This document shows positions 23,117 through 29,298 of a stretch of DNA of 32,313 bases, in pieces. Numbering within the stretch: the first letter of the stretch is position 1; the number at the start of each line of letters is the position of its first letter. Origin of the DNA: a virus. The position numbers and the translations under genes were made by a program. The DNA is taken from positions 1-32,313 of IMG/VR virus record IMGVR_UViG_3300005295_000047; one strand, 5' to 3'. The notes beneath the pieces were generated by a model. It ran no database searches. It was not told the origin of the DNA and was given only the letters and a program-made list of their open reading frames with translations.

Positions 23117-23968
23117 TCACGATACTACAAATTTATTCTCACCGGCAAGCTTTATATTTGCATACAGCTCCTCGGCAACCCGTGAAATCTGCAGTTTTGC
23201 CCATTTGTGACCTTCTGCGAGGCCGAAATGTCGGGCAAGGAGGGCGCAGGTCAGCTCGATCAGGCCGAAGAAGCGCTGTATTCTGGCGTCAGGCGCCAAG
23301 GCTGGCCAGTAAATGCTGGCGACGACCCTGTGGTCCTGATCGGCGATGGCGTTTTCGGCCATCCAGTCGAGCACGATATGCAGTTCTACCGGAACCGCCC
23401 GGTACGCCATGGCGATTGCGCGCTGATGCTGCATGGCTTTCTCGATCGGGCTGAGATCCGGGTGACCAGGGCAGTCGACCATGCGCGGGGCGTAGCTACA
23501 GATCCGGGCGCCGGCCTTGGCGTAGCTGCTGGCGACATGGGATTGAAAGCGCAGAGCGGCGGCGAAGCCATCGGTGGAAATGGTGCCGCGGCTCTTGAGC
23601 TGTTCCAGACGCCCTACAAGACGCTTTCTCTGGAGGGGTATCTCCTCCCCTCGATCATTCGTTTCGGCCTCCCTGGACAAACGTAGTCCGTTCTGGCGGG
23701 CATTGGCCATGCGCTCTGGGGTGACATCGCCGACGCCATATTTTGGGCGGGCGGCATAGGCGCCGCTCTTCAGGCCGAGGAGATCGCCGTGCAGGGCGAG
23801 GCTGACCTTGGCAATGCGAGCCCGCTCGGGCTTGCTCATGAACGCGCCGGACAGTCCTTTGCGGACATCGGCGAGTTCGGCGAGGGTGATCGGCGCCTTG
23901 CGGGGGCGGCCGGGGCGGCGGTGGACAACGTTGTCCACCCGGCTAAGCTGCGAGGTGGCGGTATGCAT
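23117..23968 (-). CDS. DUF6456-like protein, possible late regulator
   Basis: A 283-residue basic protein. The N-terminus has an AT-hook-like RRPGRPRKAP (residues about 17-26). Residues 115-280 resemble the DUF6456 region of alphaproteobacterial helix-turn-helix proteins: RLEQLKSRGTISTDGFAAAL followed by FQSHVASSYAKAG, and a C-terminal LTCALLARHFGLAEG. It is the last gene of the replication block and lies immediately before the late leader with its terminator, the position of lambda Q. A role as late activator or antiterminator is inference from position and DNA-binding look. Its ATG lies inside the end of the HNH-AP2 gene (26-base overlap). Confidence 0.6.
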   Translation of the reverse strand: MHTATSQLSRVDNVVHRRPGRPRKAPITLAELADVRKGLSGAFMSKPERARIAKVSLALHGDLLGLKSGAYAARPKYGVGDVTPERMANARQNGLRLSREAETNDRGEEIPLQRKRLVGRLEQLKSRGTISTDGFAAALRFQSHVASSYAKAGARICSYAPRMVDCPGHPDLSPIEKAMQHQRAIAMAYRAVPVELHIVLDWMAENAIADQDHRVVASIYWPALAPDARIQRFFGLIELTCALLARHFGLAEGHKWAKLQISRVAEELYANIKLAGENKFVVS

Positions 23969-24452
23969 CGGCTGGGTATCCTATGCTAAGCTCTGCGGTG
24001 ATGCGGGCGTTGATGGCGTCGGTGAGATTTTTGAACCAGCCCAAGTGCACGCTTACCGACCGGTTGTCGCGGATGCGGGCACGCCACTGCTGGCGTTTGG
24101 CGTGCCATGTCACGCCGAGGACGCCGGAGACGTGGCCCTCGGGAGCGGTGCGGTTCCGGCTGTTCTGGCGCTGGGTCACGCAACGGAGGTTCTCCAGCCG
24201 GTTGTCGGTGATGTCGCCGTTGCGGTGGTCGATGACATGTCCCTCGGGGACTGGACCGACGCACAATTCCCAGAGGATGTCATGCGCATAGCGCCATTTG
24301 CGGTTGAGCATGACGCGCTGGTAGGGCTTTTTCTTCGATTTGCTCGACCCGAGCTTCTGGCCGACGCGGATGCCGCGGCGGGAGATGCGGGCAAAGAGCT
24401 GGCCAGCAATGGGATCGGCGATGAAAGCTTGATCGAAGGTGATGGGTTTCAT
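23943..24452 (-). CDS. HNH endonuclease with AP2 DNA-binding domain
   Basis: A 169-residue protein. The HNH core is VIDHRNGD (H76) with NRLENLR (84-90), and the HNH-associated RNR follows at about 99-101. Residues about 108-152 (SGVLGVTWHAKRQQWRAR and LGWFKNLTDAINAR) are an AP2 domain, a common DNA-recognition partner of phage homing endonucleases. The ATG at 24452 overlaps the TGA of the initiator gene (ATGA), which decides the start over a longer frame beginning at 24512. Such genes usually act as mobile elements; here the tight coupling shows that it has become part of the operon. Confidence 0.85.
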   Translation of the reverse strand: MKPITFDQAFIADPIAGQLFARISRRGIRVGQKLGSSKSKKKPYQRVMLNRKWRYAHDILWELCVGPVPEGHVIDHRNGDITDNRLENLRCVTQRQNSRNRTAPEGHVSGVLGVTWHAKRQQWRARIRDNRSVSVHLGWFKNLTDAINARITAELSIGYPADAYRHLAA

Positions 24453-25684
24453 GACAGCGTCTCCGCCAGAGCCGACTTCGCCTCGGCAATTAGTTCGGAC
24501 GGAATCCGGCAATCAGGATGGCCGGGCGGCGGGCCATACATGCGCTGGAGCTGGCCTCCTCGGCGCCAATCCCCGTTCCCACGATCGAATTCCATCAGGA
24601 CGTCCAACACATTCTGACGAAGCATGCGTTGTCCGCAAACCGCTACCCAAATGGATTTTTCCGGCTTTTCTGGTTCACTGTCCGGCCCATAGCCGTTGAG
24701 TTTGTCCATCTTCGCCAGGGTCTCCATCCAACTGTCGTTCTTACGCTCTCCCCGTGTTCGCAAATCGAGCTTCGGTTGCTGATAACGGCCCCAGATTTCC
24801 TCGCGCTTCCGGGAGTCTTCGAGAATCTGGTTGAGGCTGATGATCCAGCCGCTCTCGTTCTCGCCGAGGGCGAACTTGGCGGTGGCCAGCTTGCTGGAAA
24901 GCTCCCGAACATACTCGATGCCGTCATCCTGGGACTGGATGAGCTGGCGCATCAGGGAGCGCTGGCGGTCACTGATGCGGGTTTTGCCCCAGTGCTCGCC
25001 CATCACGGCGAGGATCAGATCGAAGGCTTCCTGCACCACGGCGGCCGGGACTGCGGCGGGCGCTGCTTGGCTCGGCAGGTCGAGCAGATCGGGCTGGCGC
25101 TTTCGGCTGGGCTTTGGCTTGGCAGGGTGCTGATCTTGAGCACCCCTTTTTTCCTGAAAACCAATATCTGGCTTCTTCGCTTCTGCCGCCTCTTCATGCG
25201 CTCGCGCAGATTCTGCGGAAGCAGAATCTCTGGTGGTTCTCTTCTTATGGTTCTCTTCTGATGGTTTAGCGGCGGGTTTCCGCCGGTGGGTACTACGCGT
25301 TTCCGCCACTGGGTCATACGCGTTTCCGCCGGTGGGTTCTTGAGCCTCCGGCGGATTTCCGCCGCTGGGTTTACGAGCATCTTCCTGCGCCCGCGCCAGC
25401 CATTCGAGAAACCCGACAAGCTCGTATTCGTGGCTATTCCATTGCTGGGAGCCATCCTTTTTTCTGCGCTCATACCGACGAATTATTCCGATGTCCTCAA
25501 GCGCCTTTGCATGTTCCCTGACTTGCCGCTCGGACATTGTGCACTCATCTGCGAGCAGAGCTTGCCCTGGATAACAGCGGCCGGTTTTATTACTGGTGTG
25601 CTCGGCGATCATCACTGCCAGCAGCTTCTGCGGGCTGGAGGGGATGCGCTTCGCTTTGATGAAGGTGATGGCCTCGCAGCTCAT
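24449..25684 (-). CDS. Replication initiator-like protein with winged helix and internal iterons
   Basis: A 411-residue protein. Residues 1-90 form a helix-turn-helix/winged-helix domain (IPSSPQKLLAVMIAEHTSN; DECTMSERQVREHAKALEDIGIIRRYERR), as in phage O-like initiators and replisome organisers. Residues 95-210 are a low-complexity linker with repeated GGN motifs (PSGGNPPE, PTGGNAYD) whose DNA carries four iterons. The C-terminal half is helical (FDLILAVMGEHWGKTRISDRQ and onward), probably for helicase or loader contact. Origin inside the initiator gene is the lambda O arrangement. Start ATG 25684 overlaps the stop of the winged-helix gene before it. No helicase or primase gene was recognised, so host proteins are likely recruited. 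Confidence 0.7.
   Translation of the reverse strand: MSCEAITFIKAKRIPSSPQKLLAVMIAEHTSNKTGRCYPGQALLADECTMSERQVREHAKALEDIGIIRRYERRKKDGSQQWNSHEYELVGFLEWLARAQEDARKPSGGNPPEAQEPTGGNAYDPVAETRSTHRRKPAAKPSEENHKKRTTRDSASAESARAHEEAAEAKKPDIGFQEKRGAQDQHPAKPKPSRKRQPDLLDLPSQAAPAAVPAAVVQEAFDLILAVMGEHWGKTRISDRQRSLMRQLIQSQDDGIEYVRELSSKLATAKFALGENESGWIISLNQILEDSRKREEIWGRYQQPKLDLRTRGERKNDSWMETLAKMDKLNGYGPDSEPEKPEKSIWVAVCGQRMLRQNVLDVLMEFDRGNGDWRRGGQLQRMYGPPPGHPDCRIPSELIAEAKSALAETLS
25234..25261. repeat. Pyrimidine-rich 14-bp tandem repeat
   Basis: TGGTTCTCTTCTTA and TGGTTCTCTTCTGA lie back to back, followed by a partial third copy TGGTTT. The strand asymmetry (C/T on plus, A/G on minus) next to the iterons resembles the easily melted segment beside the lambda origin iterons. 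Confidence 0.65.
25277..25370. repeat. Four origin-type iterons
   Basis: TTTCCGCC(G/A)(G/C)TGGGT occurs at 25277-25291, 25300-25314, 25323-25337 and 25356-25370. The first three are spaced exactly 23 bp apart and copies 2 and 3 also share the flank TACGCG; the fourth is 33 bp further on. They lie in the linker-coding part of the initiator-like gene and are followed by a pyrimidine-rich tandem repeat, together a likely replication origin. Confidence 0.72.
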
Positions 25685-26040
25685 GACAGCCCCCCATCGC
25701 GCTCGACGATAAGCCGGTATCCCTCACCACCGGCTTTGCCGGTTTTGCCTGCCTGAAGAAGTCCAGCCTCTTTCAGCTCGCGGGCGATGCGCCAGAAGAC
25801 ATGTTCGCCGATGCGCAAGTGGCGCTTGGCCTGTTCGCGCGAGAAGTGCTCGCCGAGGCCGAACAGGGCGATGGCGGCGCCGCGTGCCTGGATCGAGAGT
25901 TTCGGATGGTCAGCCGCCAGCCCGGCGATGCGGGCGAAAGCCGGCGATGCGGTCGCTTTTAATTTTTCGGGGTTGACTTCGCGGATTCCGGAATGATATT
26001 TGGTAGACACGGTGCAGGTTTCCTTTGATTTGGTCTGCAT
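25681..26040 (-). CDS. Winged-helix protein, first gene of replication block
   Basis: A 119-residue protein. Residues about 45-115 (IQARGAAIALFGLGEHFSREQAKRHLRIGEHVFWRIARELKEAGLLQAGK) are a winged helix: HFSREQAKRHL is the first helix pair, GEHVFWRIARELKEAG the recognition helix, and GGEGYRLIVER the wing. It is coupled to the initiator gene (ATGA overlap) and may help in origin recognition or regulate the operon. The ribosome binding site AGGAG of its ATG (26040) lies in the loop of a perfect 7-bp hairpin, so access may be controlled. No specific family was recognised. Confidence 0.65.
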   Translation of the reverse strand: MQTKSKETCTVSTKYHSGIREVNPEKLKATASPAFARIAGLAADHPKLSIQARGAAIALFGLGEHFSREQAKRHLRIGEHVFWRIARELKEAGLLQAGKTGKAGGEGYRLIVERDGGLS

Positions 26041-26043
26041 TTG

Positions 26044-26063
26044 TTTCGCGCTCCTACGCGAAA
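26044..26063 (-). promoter_or_regulatory. Hairpin presenting the ribosome binding site
   Basis: Minus-strand TTTCGCG-TAGGAG-CGCGAAA: a perfect 7-bp stem with the Shine-Dalgarno AGGAG in the six-base loop, ending 3 bases before the ATG of the winged-helix gene. As DNA it is also a 20-bp operator-like palindrome. Confidence 0.65.
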
Positions 26064-26450
26064 GTTAGGGTTTCACGGACCTCCGATCCGATGAAACGCA
26101 TGTAAAAGGGCAGCTCCAGAGCCCAAAGGCTGAAGCAGTTACACGTTACAAGACGCTGGAAACGCGGAAGCTGGAAACACAATTGATCAGGCGTGTGATC
26201 CGCCAAGATGAAGCGCTGATCGACACAAGGAATCCATTAAAACAGAGCAGAGTCAAGCGGAACCCATCGCTTCTATGCTCTTTTTCATGCATTTTTTCTT
26301 ATCGATGCTGTCCGATTCCAAAGTTTATCAAATATAATACTTGCTGTGGCTGTGTGAAACGGCAGTATTCGAAGTAAAGCTTTCTATTTTTCGTTCATTA
26401 GAGTTTGTGATGGAAACGGCCGTGATGATAAGAAAAGCTTATCCTGTTGC
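26064..26450. other. Non-coding, AT-richer control region
   Basis: No gene is supported here. Visible elements are an imperfect hairpin at 26070-26097 (GTTTCA/TGAAAC with inner CGGA/TCCG), a direct repeat GCTGGAAAC at 26155 and 26170 (15-bp period), and a consensus TATAAT on the plus strand at 26333-26338 without a clear -35. The region separates the leftward replication block from the rightward part and probably carries the leftward early promoter. A 64-codon frame at 26183-26377 starts with TTG and looks non-coding. Confidence 0.5.
26429..26442. repeat. 14-bp direct repeat, copy 1
   Basis: TAAGAAAAGCTTAT is repeated at 27134-27147. In this copy the flanks extend it to a hairpin (GATAAG, 5 bases, CTTATC). 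Each copy lies near the point where a neighbouring gene remnant loses resemblance to its family. Confidence 0.65.
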
Positions 26451-26714
26451 CCTGAGCGCCGGGCGAGCCGGCGACATCTCGATGAGAGAGAGCGGGCCAT
26501 GGCCGTGGCGATGATTTATCCAGAGCCGGAGAAAAGAGGGCGAGGGAATAAAAGCGCAGCTATAAAAGCCGCAGAAATTTCGGGTTTTAGCGAGCGTTAC
26601 ATTCAGCAGGCCCGCGTCATCGTTCAGTACGCTCGCGATCACGTTCAAGACGTTATGTCCGGCGCCATGCCCTCCGATATCGGAATTCCGATATCGGCCC
26701 CTCCTCAGTTTTGA
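26451..26714 (+). pseudogene. Truncated ParB-like gene remnant
   Basis: The frame RRHLDERERAMAVAMIYPEPEKRGRGN, read in pieces from about 26466, continues KSAAIKAAEISGF-SERYIQQARVIVQYARD-HVQDVMSGAMP and ends at TGA 26712-26714. This closely resembles the segment that follows the ParB N-terminal domain in phage and plasmid ParB-like proteins (RRHLT-x-QRAM..A..YPEPEKGGRG). The ParB domain itself is missing: no start codon or family resemblance precedes 26451, although an ATG at 26499 could express the last 71 residues. The C-terminal SDIGIPISAP is encoded by an intruding 24-bp palindrome. I read it as a 5'- and 3'-damaged remnant. Confidence 0.5.
26674..26697. repeat. 24-bp perfect palindrome
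   Basis: Two copies of the 10-bp palindrome CCGATATCGG flank AATT, so the whole 24 bp is also a perfect palindrome. It lies at the 3' end of the ParB-like remnant. Confidence 0.85.
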
Positions 26715-26722
26715 GGAAGGGG
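26698..26722. repeat. Hairpin next to the palindrome
   Basis: CCCCTCCTCA pairs with TGAGGA-A-GGGG across GTTT with one bulged base. It directly abuts the 24-bp palindrome and contains the stop codon of the ParB-like remnant. Confidence 0.65.
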
Positions 26723-26738
26723 TCACGACGGATGTGAT

Positions 26739-26861
26739 CCCCTGCTGAAAATTCAGGAAGGGTACGAAACGGATTCCTACCCTTTGCTGGCCATGGAGCA
26801 AGATCGGGACTTCCCGATCTTGCTGGGTGTTGCTCCTGCTCTCCTGAATTTTCAGCAGGGG
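26739..26861. repeat. Nested inverted repeats (20-bp and 13-bp arms)
   Basis: The outer arms, 26739-26758 (CCCCTGCTGAAAATTCAGGA) and 26842-26861, are perfectly complementary over 20 bp. Inside, AGCAAGATCGGGA at 26797-26809 and its complement at 26812-26824 form a second stem separated by only 2 bases. The 123-bp unit looks like a tiny mobile-element relic, a REP-like element or a structured RNA. No gene inside is credible. Confidence 0.82.
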
Positions 26862-26875
26862 TTGCTGGGGCGAGC

Positions 26876-26906
26876 GGCCACCCAGGGGCCAGCAAAGGGC
26901 CAGCGG
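26876..26906. repeat. 31-bp direct repeat, copy 1 (copy 2 at 27176-27206)
   Basis: The two copies are identical over 31 bp and start exactly 300 bp apart. After copy 1 the sequence continues GTGACCACCT; the same ten bases follow copy 2 after 13 extra bases. Both copies include GGCCAGCAAAGGG, which also occurs inverted at 26781-26793. Confidence 0.85.
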
Positions 26907-27024
26907 GTGACCACCTCTTCCCCGGCATCACGGATATCGCGCCATTCTGAGGCGCGCTGGCGGCTGATGCCGAGATCTTCATAGGTGGCTGGCGCGTCCG
27001 GCTCGATATCGTCGGGGCTCCAGG

Positions 27025-27047
27025 AAATGTCCGAACCCCGGACATTT
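27025..27047. repeat. Palindrome inside the remnant gene
   Basis: AAATGTCCG and CGGACATTT form perfect 9-bp arms around a 5-base spacer. It lies within the leftward remnant and reads through in frame as NPNVRGSDIS. Confidence 0.75.
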
Positions 27048-27133
27048 GGATTACCACGCCCGGCCACTTTGCCTTCCCCGCGCCCCTTATCCAGCTCATT
27101 GGCCATCCGGATTTCAGCACGGGCGACCCTACC

Positions 27134-27147
27134 TAAGAAAAGCTTAT
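27134..27147. repeat. 14-bp direct repeat, copy 2
   Basis: TAAGAAAAGCTTAT, identical to 26429-26442. Confidence 0.65.
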
Positions 27148-27175
27148 GGCGGGTGATCCGATCACTGACCCGCTG

Positions 27176-27206
27176 GGCCACCCAGGGGCCAGCAAAGGGC
27201 CAGCGG
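27176..27206. repeat. 31-bp direct repeat, copy 2
   Basis: Identical to 26876-26906, immediately downstream (leftward) of the stop of the membrane-anchored winged-helix gene at 27213. Confidence 0.85.
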
Positions 27207-27212
27207 CACTGA

Positions 27213-27908
27213 TCAGCGGGTGACCACCTTCAGCACGCCGTCGCGCAGCGCGTATCCGCGGTAATAGTTGCCATCGTTGTGGCGCTTGCTGGCGCCGAGC
27301 CGTGCCTTGGCCGAGCGGTAGAATGCCTGCGAGCTGACCGGCGCTCCAGCGCACCGCTCCTCGTACATGGCGAAGAGGGCGCTGGCCTTGATCCTCCCGC
27401 CTCGGCTCGGCACAACGAAGGCGTCGAAGAACGCGACGACATTGTCGGGCTCCGCCTTCACCACTGCATCCACCTTCGTCACTTTCGGTGTAGGCGCTGG
27501 TGGAGGTGGCGCGGCCGGTGTATCCGCGCCGGTGGAGGCCGGTGTATGCACCTGGGTGGAGGCAATTTCCTGGCGTTGCTCGCTGAGTCCACGCACAAGC
27601 ACGTCCTGGTAAAGATCGTGGCTTTCCATGAGCGCTTTTTGGCTCTCCGTAAGGGATTTCTGAGCATCCACCAAGGCCTGACGGAGCTGAAAGTTTTGCT
27701 CCACCCGGCGCCTAATTGCCTTCACCGCCGCCTTCACCCAGGTGTAGGTGAGGCGAGCAGCGATCCATAGGCCAAGGAGCAGCACCGCAGCCAGCACAGT
27801 CCACCACGGGTTCGGGGGCGTGTAGGCGCCCTCGCCGGCCAGCAGGTCGGTCGGCAAGATGCAGGCGATCCAGCCCCCACCGAGGCATTCCATAATCCGC
27901 CTCTTCAT
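27213..27908 (-). CDS. Membrane-anchored protein with C-terminal winged-helix domain
   Basis: A 231-residue protein. The first 28 residues look like a weak signal sequence, residues 36-54 (WTVLAAVLLLGLWIAARLT) are a membrane helix, 63-117 a charged coiled coil (VEQNFQLRQALVDAQKSLTE), 120-150 a Pro-rich linker, and 155-226 a compact domain (VAFFDAFVVPSRGGRIKASAL; VSSQAFYRSAKARLG; YYRGYALRDG). That last pattern resembles the winged helix at the end of phage and plasmid D5/P4-type primases, here without any primase. The ATG at 27908 has GGAG 8 bases upstream; ATG 27926 is possible. It is divergent from the ribbon-helix-helix gene across a palindromic operator. It could tether phage DNA or act as a membrane regulator; both are inference. 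Confidence 0.6.
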   Translation of the reverse strand: MKRRIMECLGGGWIACILPTDLLAGEGAYTPPNPWWTVLAAVLLLGLWIAARLTYTWVKAAVKAIRRRVEQNFQLRQALVDAQKSLTESQKALMESHDLYQDVLVRGLSEQRQEIASTQVHTPASTGADTPAAPPPPAPTPKVTKVDAVVKAEPDNVVAFFDAFVVPSRGGRIKASALFAMYEERCAGAPVSSQAFYRSAKARLGASKRHNDGNYYRGYALRDGVLKVVTR

Positions 27909-27949
27909 TGTCGTCACTCCGCCCATCCGATCCGATTCCAGCCACTACG

Positions 27950-28018
27950 TCGAGTCTTCGCTAAGGTTTCGTGCTTTTAGTACTCAGTACTAAAACAATA
28001 ATTTTGCTGAAGACTCGA
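27950..28018. promoter_or_regulatory. Nested operator between divergent genes
   Basis: At 27975-27995 TTTTAGTACT and AGTACTAAAA flank a single C, a near-perfect 21-bp operator. Outer arms TCGAGTCTTC (27950-27959) and GAAGACTCGA (28009-28018) enclose it symmetrically enough for cooperative binding. Probable ligand: the ribbon-helix-helix protein encoded at 28091. Confidence 0.72.
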
Positions 28019-28027
28019 ATATTTCTC

Positions 28028-28056
28028 TTGCATCCGATACATTTGTACATTATATG
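28028..28056 (+). promoter_or_regulatory. Rightward promoter of the small-gene cluster
   Basis: TTGCAT (28028-28033) and TATATG (28051-28056) are separated by exactly 17 bases. The promoter lies 35 bp before the ATG of the ribbon-helix-helix gene and 33 bp past the 21-bp operator. Confidence 0.55.
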
Positions 28057-28090
28057 GATTGTTAACTTCAGAATCAAGAGTATTAGCGCC

Positions 28091-28285
28091 ATGAATGAAG
28101 AATCGATCAGGATCGCTGCCAATATTAGAAAGTCGCTGCACGCAGAAATTCGGATCTGGTGCTTCCAGAGCGGAGTCAAAGTGCAGGACGCGCTCAATGA
28201 GGCGATGGAAGAGTGGATGGACCGCAGGCGCGGAAACCCGGTATCCGGACAGGCCAGCAAGGTTGGGGCCGGCAATGTTCAGTAA
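28091..28285 (+). CDS. Ribbon-helix-helix-like regulator
   Basis: A 64-residue protein. ESIRIAANIRKSLHAEIRIWC is the strand plus first helix and VKVQDALNEAMEEWMDRR the second helix of a ribbon-helix-helix fold, as in CopG, MobC or plasmid ParG-type proteins. The remaining tail is short and flexible. It is the first gene after the candidate promoter and palindromic operator, so it is a good candidate for an autorepressor that also controls the divergent membrane-protein gene. The ATG at 28091 was chosen because the upstream in-frame extension is the hydrophobic translation of the AT-rich promoter region. It overlaps the next gene by 11 bases. Confidence 0.65.
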   Translation: MNEESIRIAANIRKSLHAEIRIWCFQSGVKVQDALNEAMEEWMDRRRGNPVSGQASKVGAGNVQ

Positions 28286-28535
28286 ACTCAAGAATATTTC
28301 TGTGGATAACTTGAAGAAATTCGACCGGTGGCTTTGCGCGCCGCGCATTTACCGCCGCGTCAACACCGCCCTCAACATCGGCATCTGCGTTGTGGCTCTC
28401 TATGTGGCAAGCGCGCTGGGCTTCACCCTGGGGGCATCGATGGAGCGGGCGAAAGCTCAGGTCTCAGTGGCCGAGAAGAAGGTGGCCCTGCCCGGTGAGC
28501 GGATCGTGATCCGTGTCCGGCCGGAGGTGCGGTGA
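28275..28535 (+). CDS. Small one-TM membrane protein
   Basis: An 86-residue protein. A basic amphipathic N-terminus (SKLKNISVDNLKKFDRWLCAPRIYRR) precedes one membrane helix (residues about 31-52, TALNIGICVVALYVASALGF) and a short exposed tail (RAKAQVSVAEKKVALPGERIVIRVRPEV). Positive charges before the helix place the N-terminus inside the cell. The start at 28275 lies within the end of the regulator gene, and the stop overlaps the next start (TGATG), so it is part of a coupled cluster. Function is unknown; superinfection exclusion is one possibility for a small membrane protein in this location, without direct support. Confidence 0.55.
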   Translation: MFSKLKNISVDNLKKFDRWLCAPRIYRRVNTALNIGICVVALYVASALGFTLGASMERAKAQVSVAEKKVALPGERIVIRVRPEVR

Positions 28536-28726
28536 TGAGCAACATGCTGCTCTTCGATGGCATTGCCATTGAGCTTGGAGAAGACCTGTCTAAACAGCAG
28601 GTCCTGCGCCGGATAGAAATTTTTAAGCAATTCGTCATGCTTCGGCTCGAAGAGCGAACGGCAGTCAGCCCTGCTCTTGCGGAGCAGACGGAAGGCTCTC
28701 CTCGCCACACAGAGACACTCCAATGA
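28535..28726 (+). CDS. Hypothetical small protein
   Basis: A 63-residue protein of unknown function, coupled by overlaps on both sides (TGATG before, ATGA after). The first 45 residues (LLFDGIAIELGEDLSKQQVLRR and IEIFKQFVMLRLEERT) look like a short helical domain, and the last 20 are polar. No homologue was recognised. Confidence 0.55.
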   Translation: MSNMLLFDGIAIELGEDLSKQQVLRRIEIFKQFVMLRLEERTAVSPALAEQTEGSPRHTETLQ

Positions 28727-29001
28727 CCTGGAGACCAAACGCTGACCGCGGTGACTGGCTACATCTCGCCCAGACCGGCAACGAGATCCAGCTTGAGAAC
28801 CTCCGTGTGACCCAAGAGGGCGACTATCTCGGCAAGCGCTTCAAGATGGATATCACCCCGCACTATCGGCAGATCTTCGAGCAGGCCCGCCTGTGGCGGG
28901 CTGGCATCCTCGGTATCCGTTACCCAGGCGACGACGGCACCGAGCCGGAGGACGTCCGTGAGGAGAAGGCCCAGGCCTATGCTCGATCAGTTCAGGAGTA
29001 G
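28723..29001 (+). CDS. Hypothetical small protein
   Basis: A 92-residue protein starting in an ATGA overlap with the previous gene. It is Trp- and Arg-rich and acidic at the C-terminus (MTWRPNADRGDWLHLAQTGN; MDITPHYRQIFEQARLWRAG; PGDDGTEPEDVREEKAQAYA). The sequence is balanced like a soluble globular protein. It belongs to the early rightward cluster. No domain was recognised. Confidence 0.6.
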   Translation: MTWRPNADRGDWLHLAQTGNEIQLENLRVTQEGDYLGKRFKMDITPHYRQIFEQARLWRAGILGIRYPGDDGTEPEDVREEKAQAYARSVQE

Positions 29002-29082
29002 AACAGCGTAAAAATGAGTAAGGCCGCCGGTGTGCAACCACCGAACGGCCTGATGAAGCGCACAACCGATTGGAGAATCACC

Positions 29083-29298
29083 ATGCGCAACGCCGAAATT
29101 ATCGCCGAAGTCGCCGACATTTACAACATCGCCGCCGCAGCTCGGCAGCTCCGCATCGAATGCTTGCTGTCGAACCCATCGTTTGTCCTGGCCCACTGGC
29201 CCCGGCACGAACATGTCGCCCGAGCCAGCGCCTCGCCGATGGAGACGGCCATGTGGCGCGCTGCAGAACTGATCGAGACTGTCGGGGGCGTGCAATGA
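29083..29298 (+). CDS. Hypothetical small protein
   Basis: A 71-residue protein. The ATG at 29083 has GGAG 7 bases upstream and was chosen over an in-frame ATG at 29014, which lacks a good site and would add 23 residues. The product is helical (AEIIAEVADIYNIAAAARQLRIECLLS; SPMETAMWRAAELIETVGG) and possibly a small regulator. Its TGA overlaps the ATG of the next gene. No family was recognised. Confidence 0.55.
   Translation: MRNAEIIAEVADIYNIAAAARQLRIECLLSNPSFVLAHWPRHEHVARASASPMETAMWRAAELIETVGGVQ

Larger units (their letters stand above)
26852..27181 (-). pseudogene. Remnant of a phage/plasmid 'ADLGIS' family protein
   Basis: Read leftward from GTG 27181 (or ATG 27106), the core RAEIRMANELDKGRGEGK and PATYEDLGISRQRASEWRDI followed by AGEEVV matches proteins of the type 'RAERRLGE...ATLADLGISKxQSSRWQ', which often lie beside ParB-like and methyltransferase genes. 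The usual sequence after the motif is missing: the frame runs into WPFAGPWVAARPSN, encoded by a 31-bp repeat also found at 27176. A perfect palindrome (27025-27047) interrupts the spacer region. An expressed shortened protein is possible; a damaged gene is more likely. Confidence 0.45.

Noticed and set aside
25277-25370. CRISPR array
   Set aside because: The repeats are 15 bp with 8-18 bp spacing and lie within a coding sequence; they fit iterons, not CRISPR repeats and spacers.
26183-26377. Plus-strand 64-codon frame in the control region
   Set aside because: TTG start without ribosome binding site, Cys-rich random-looking product, and AT-rich promoter-like DNA.
26439-26801. Minus-strand 120-codon frame
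   Set aside because: It is antisense to the ParB-like remnant and crosses several palindromes; no protein-like pattern.
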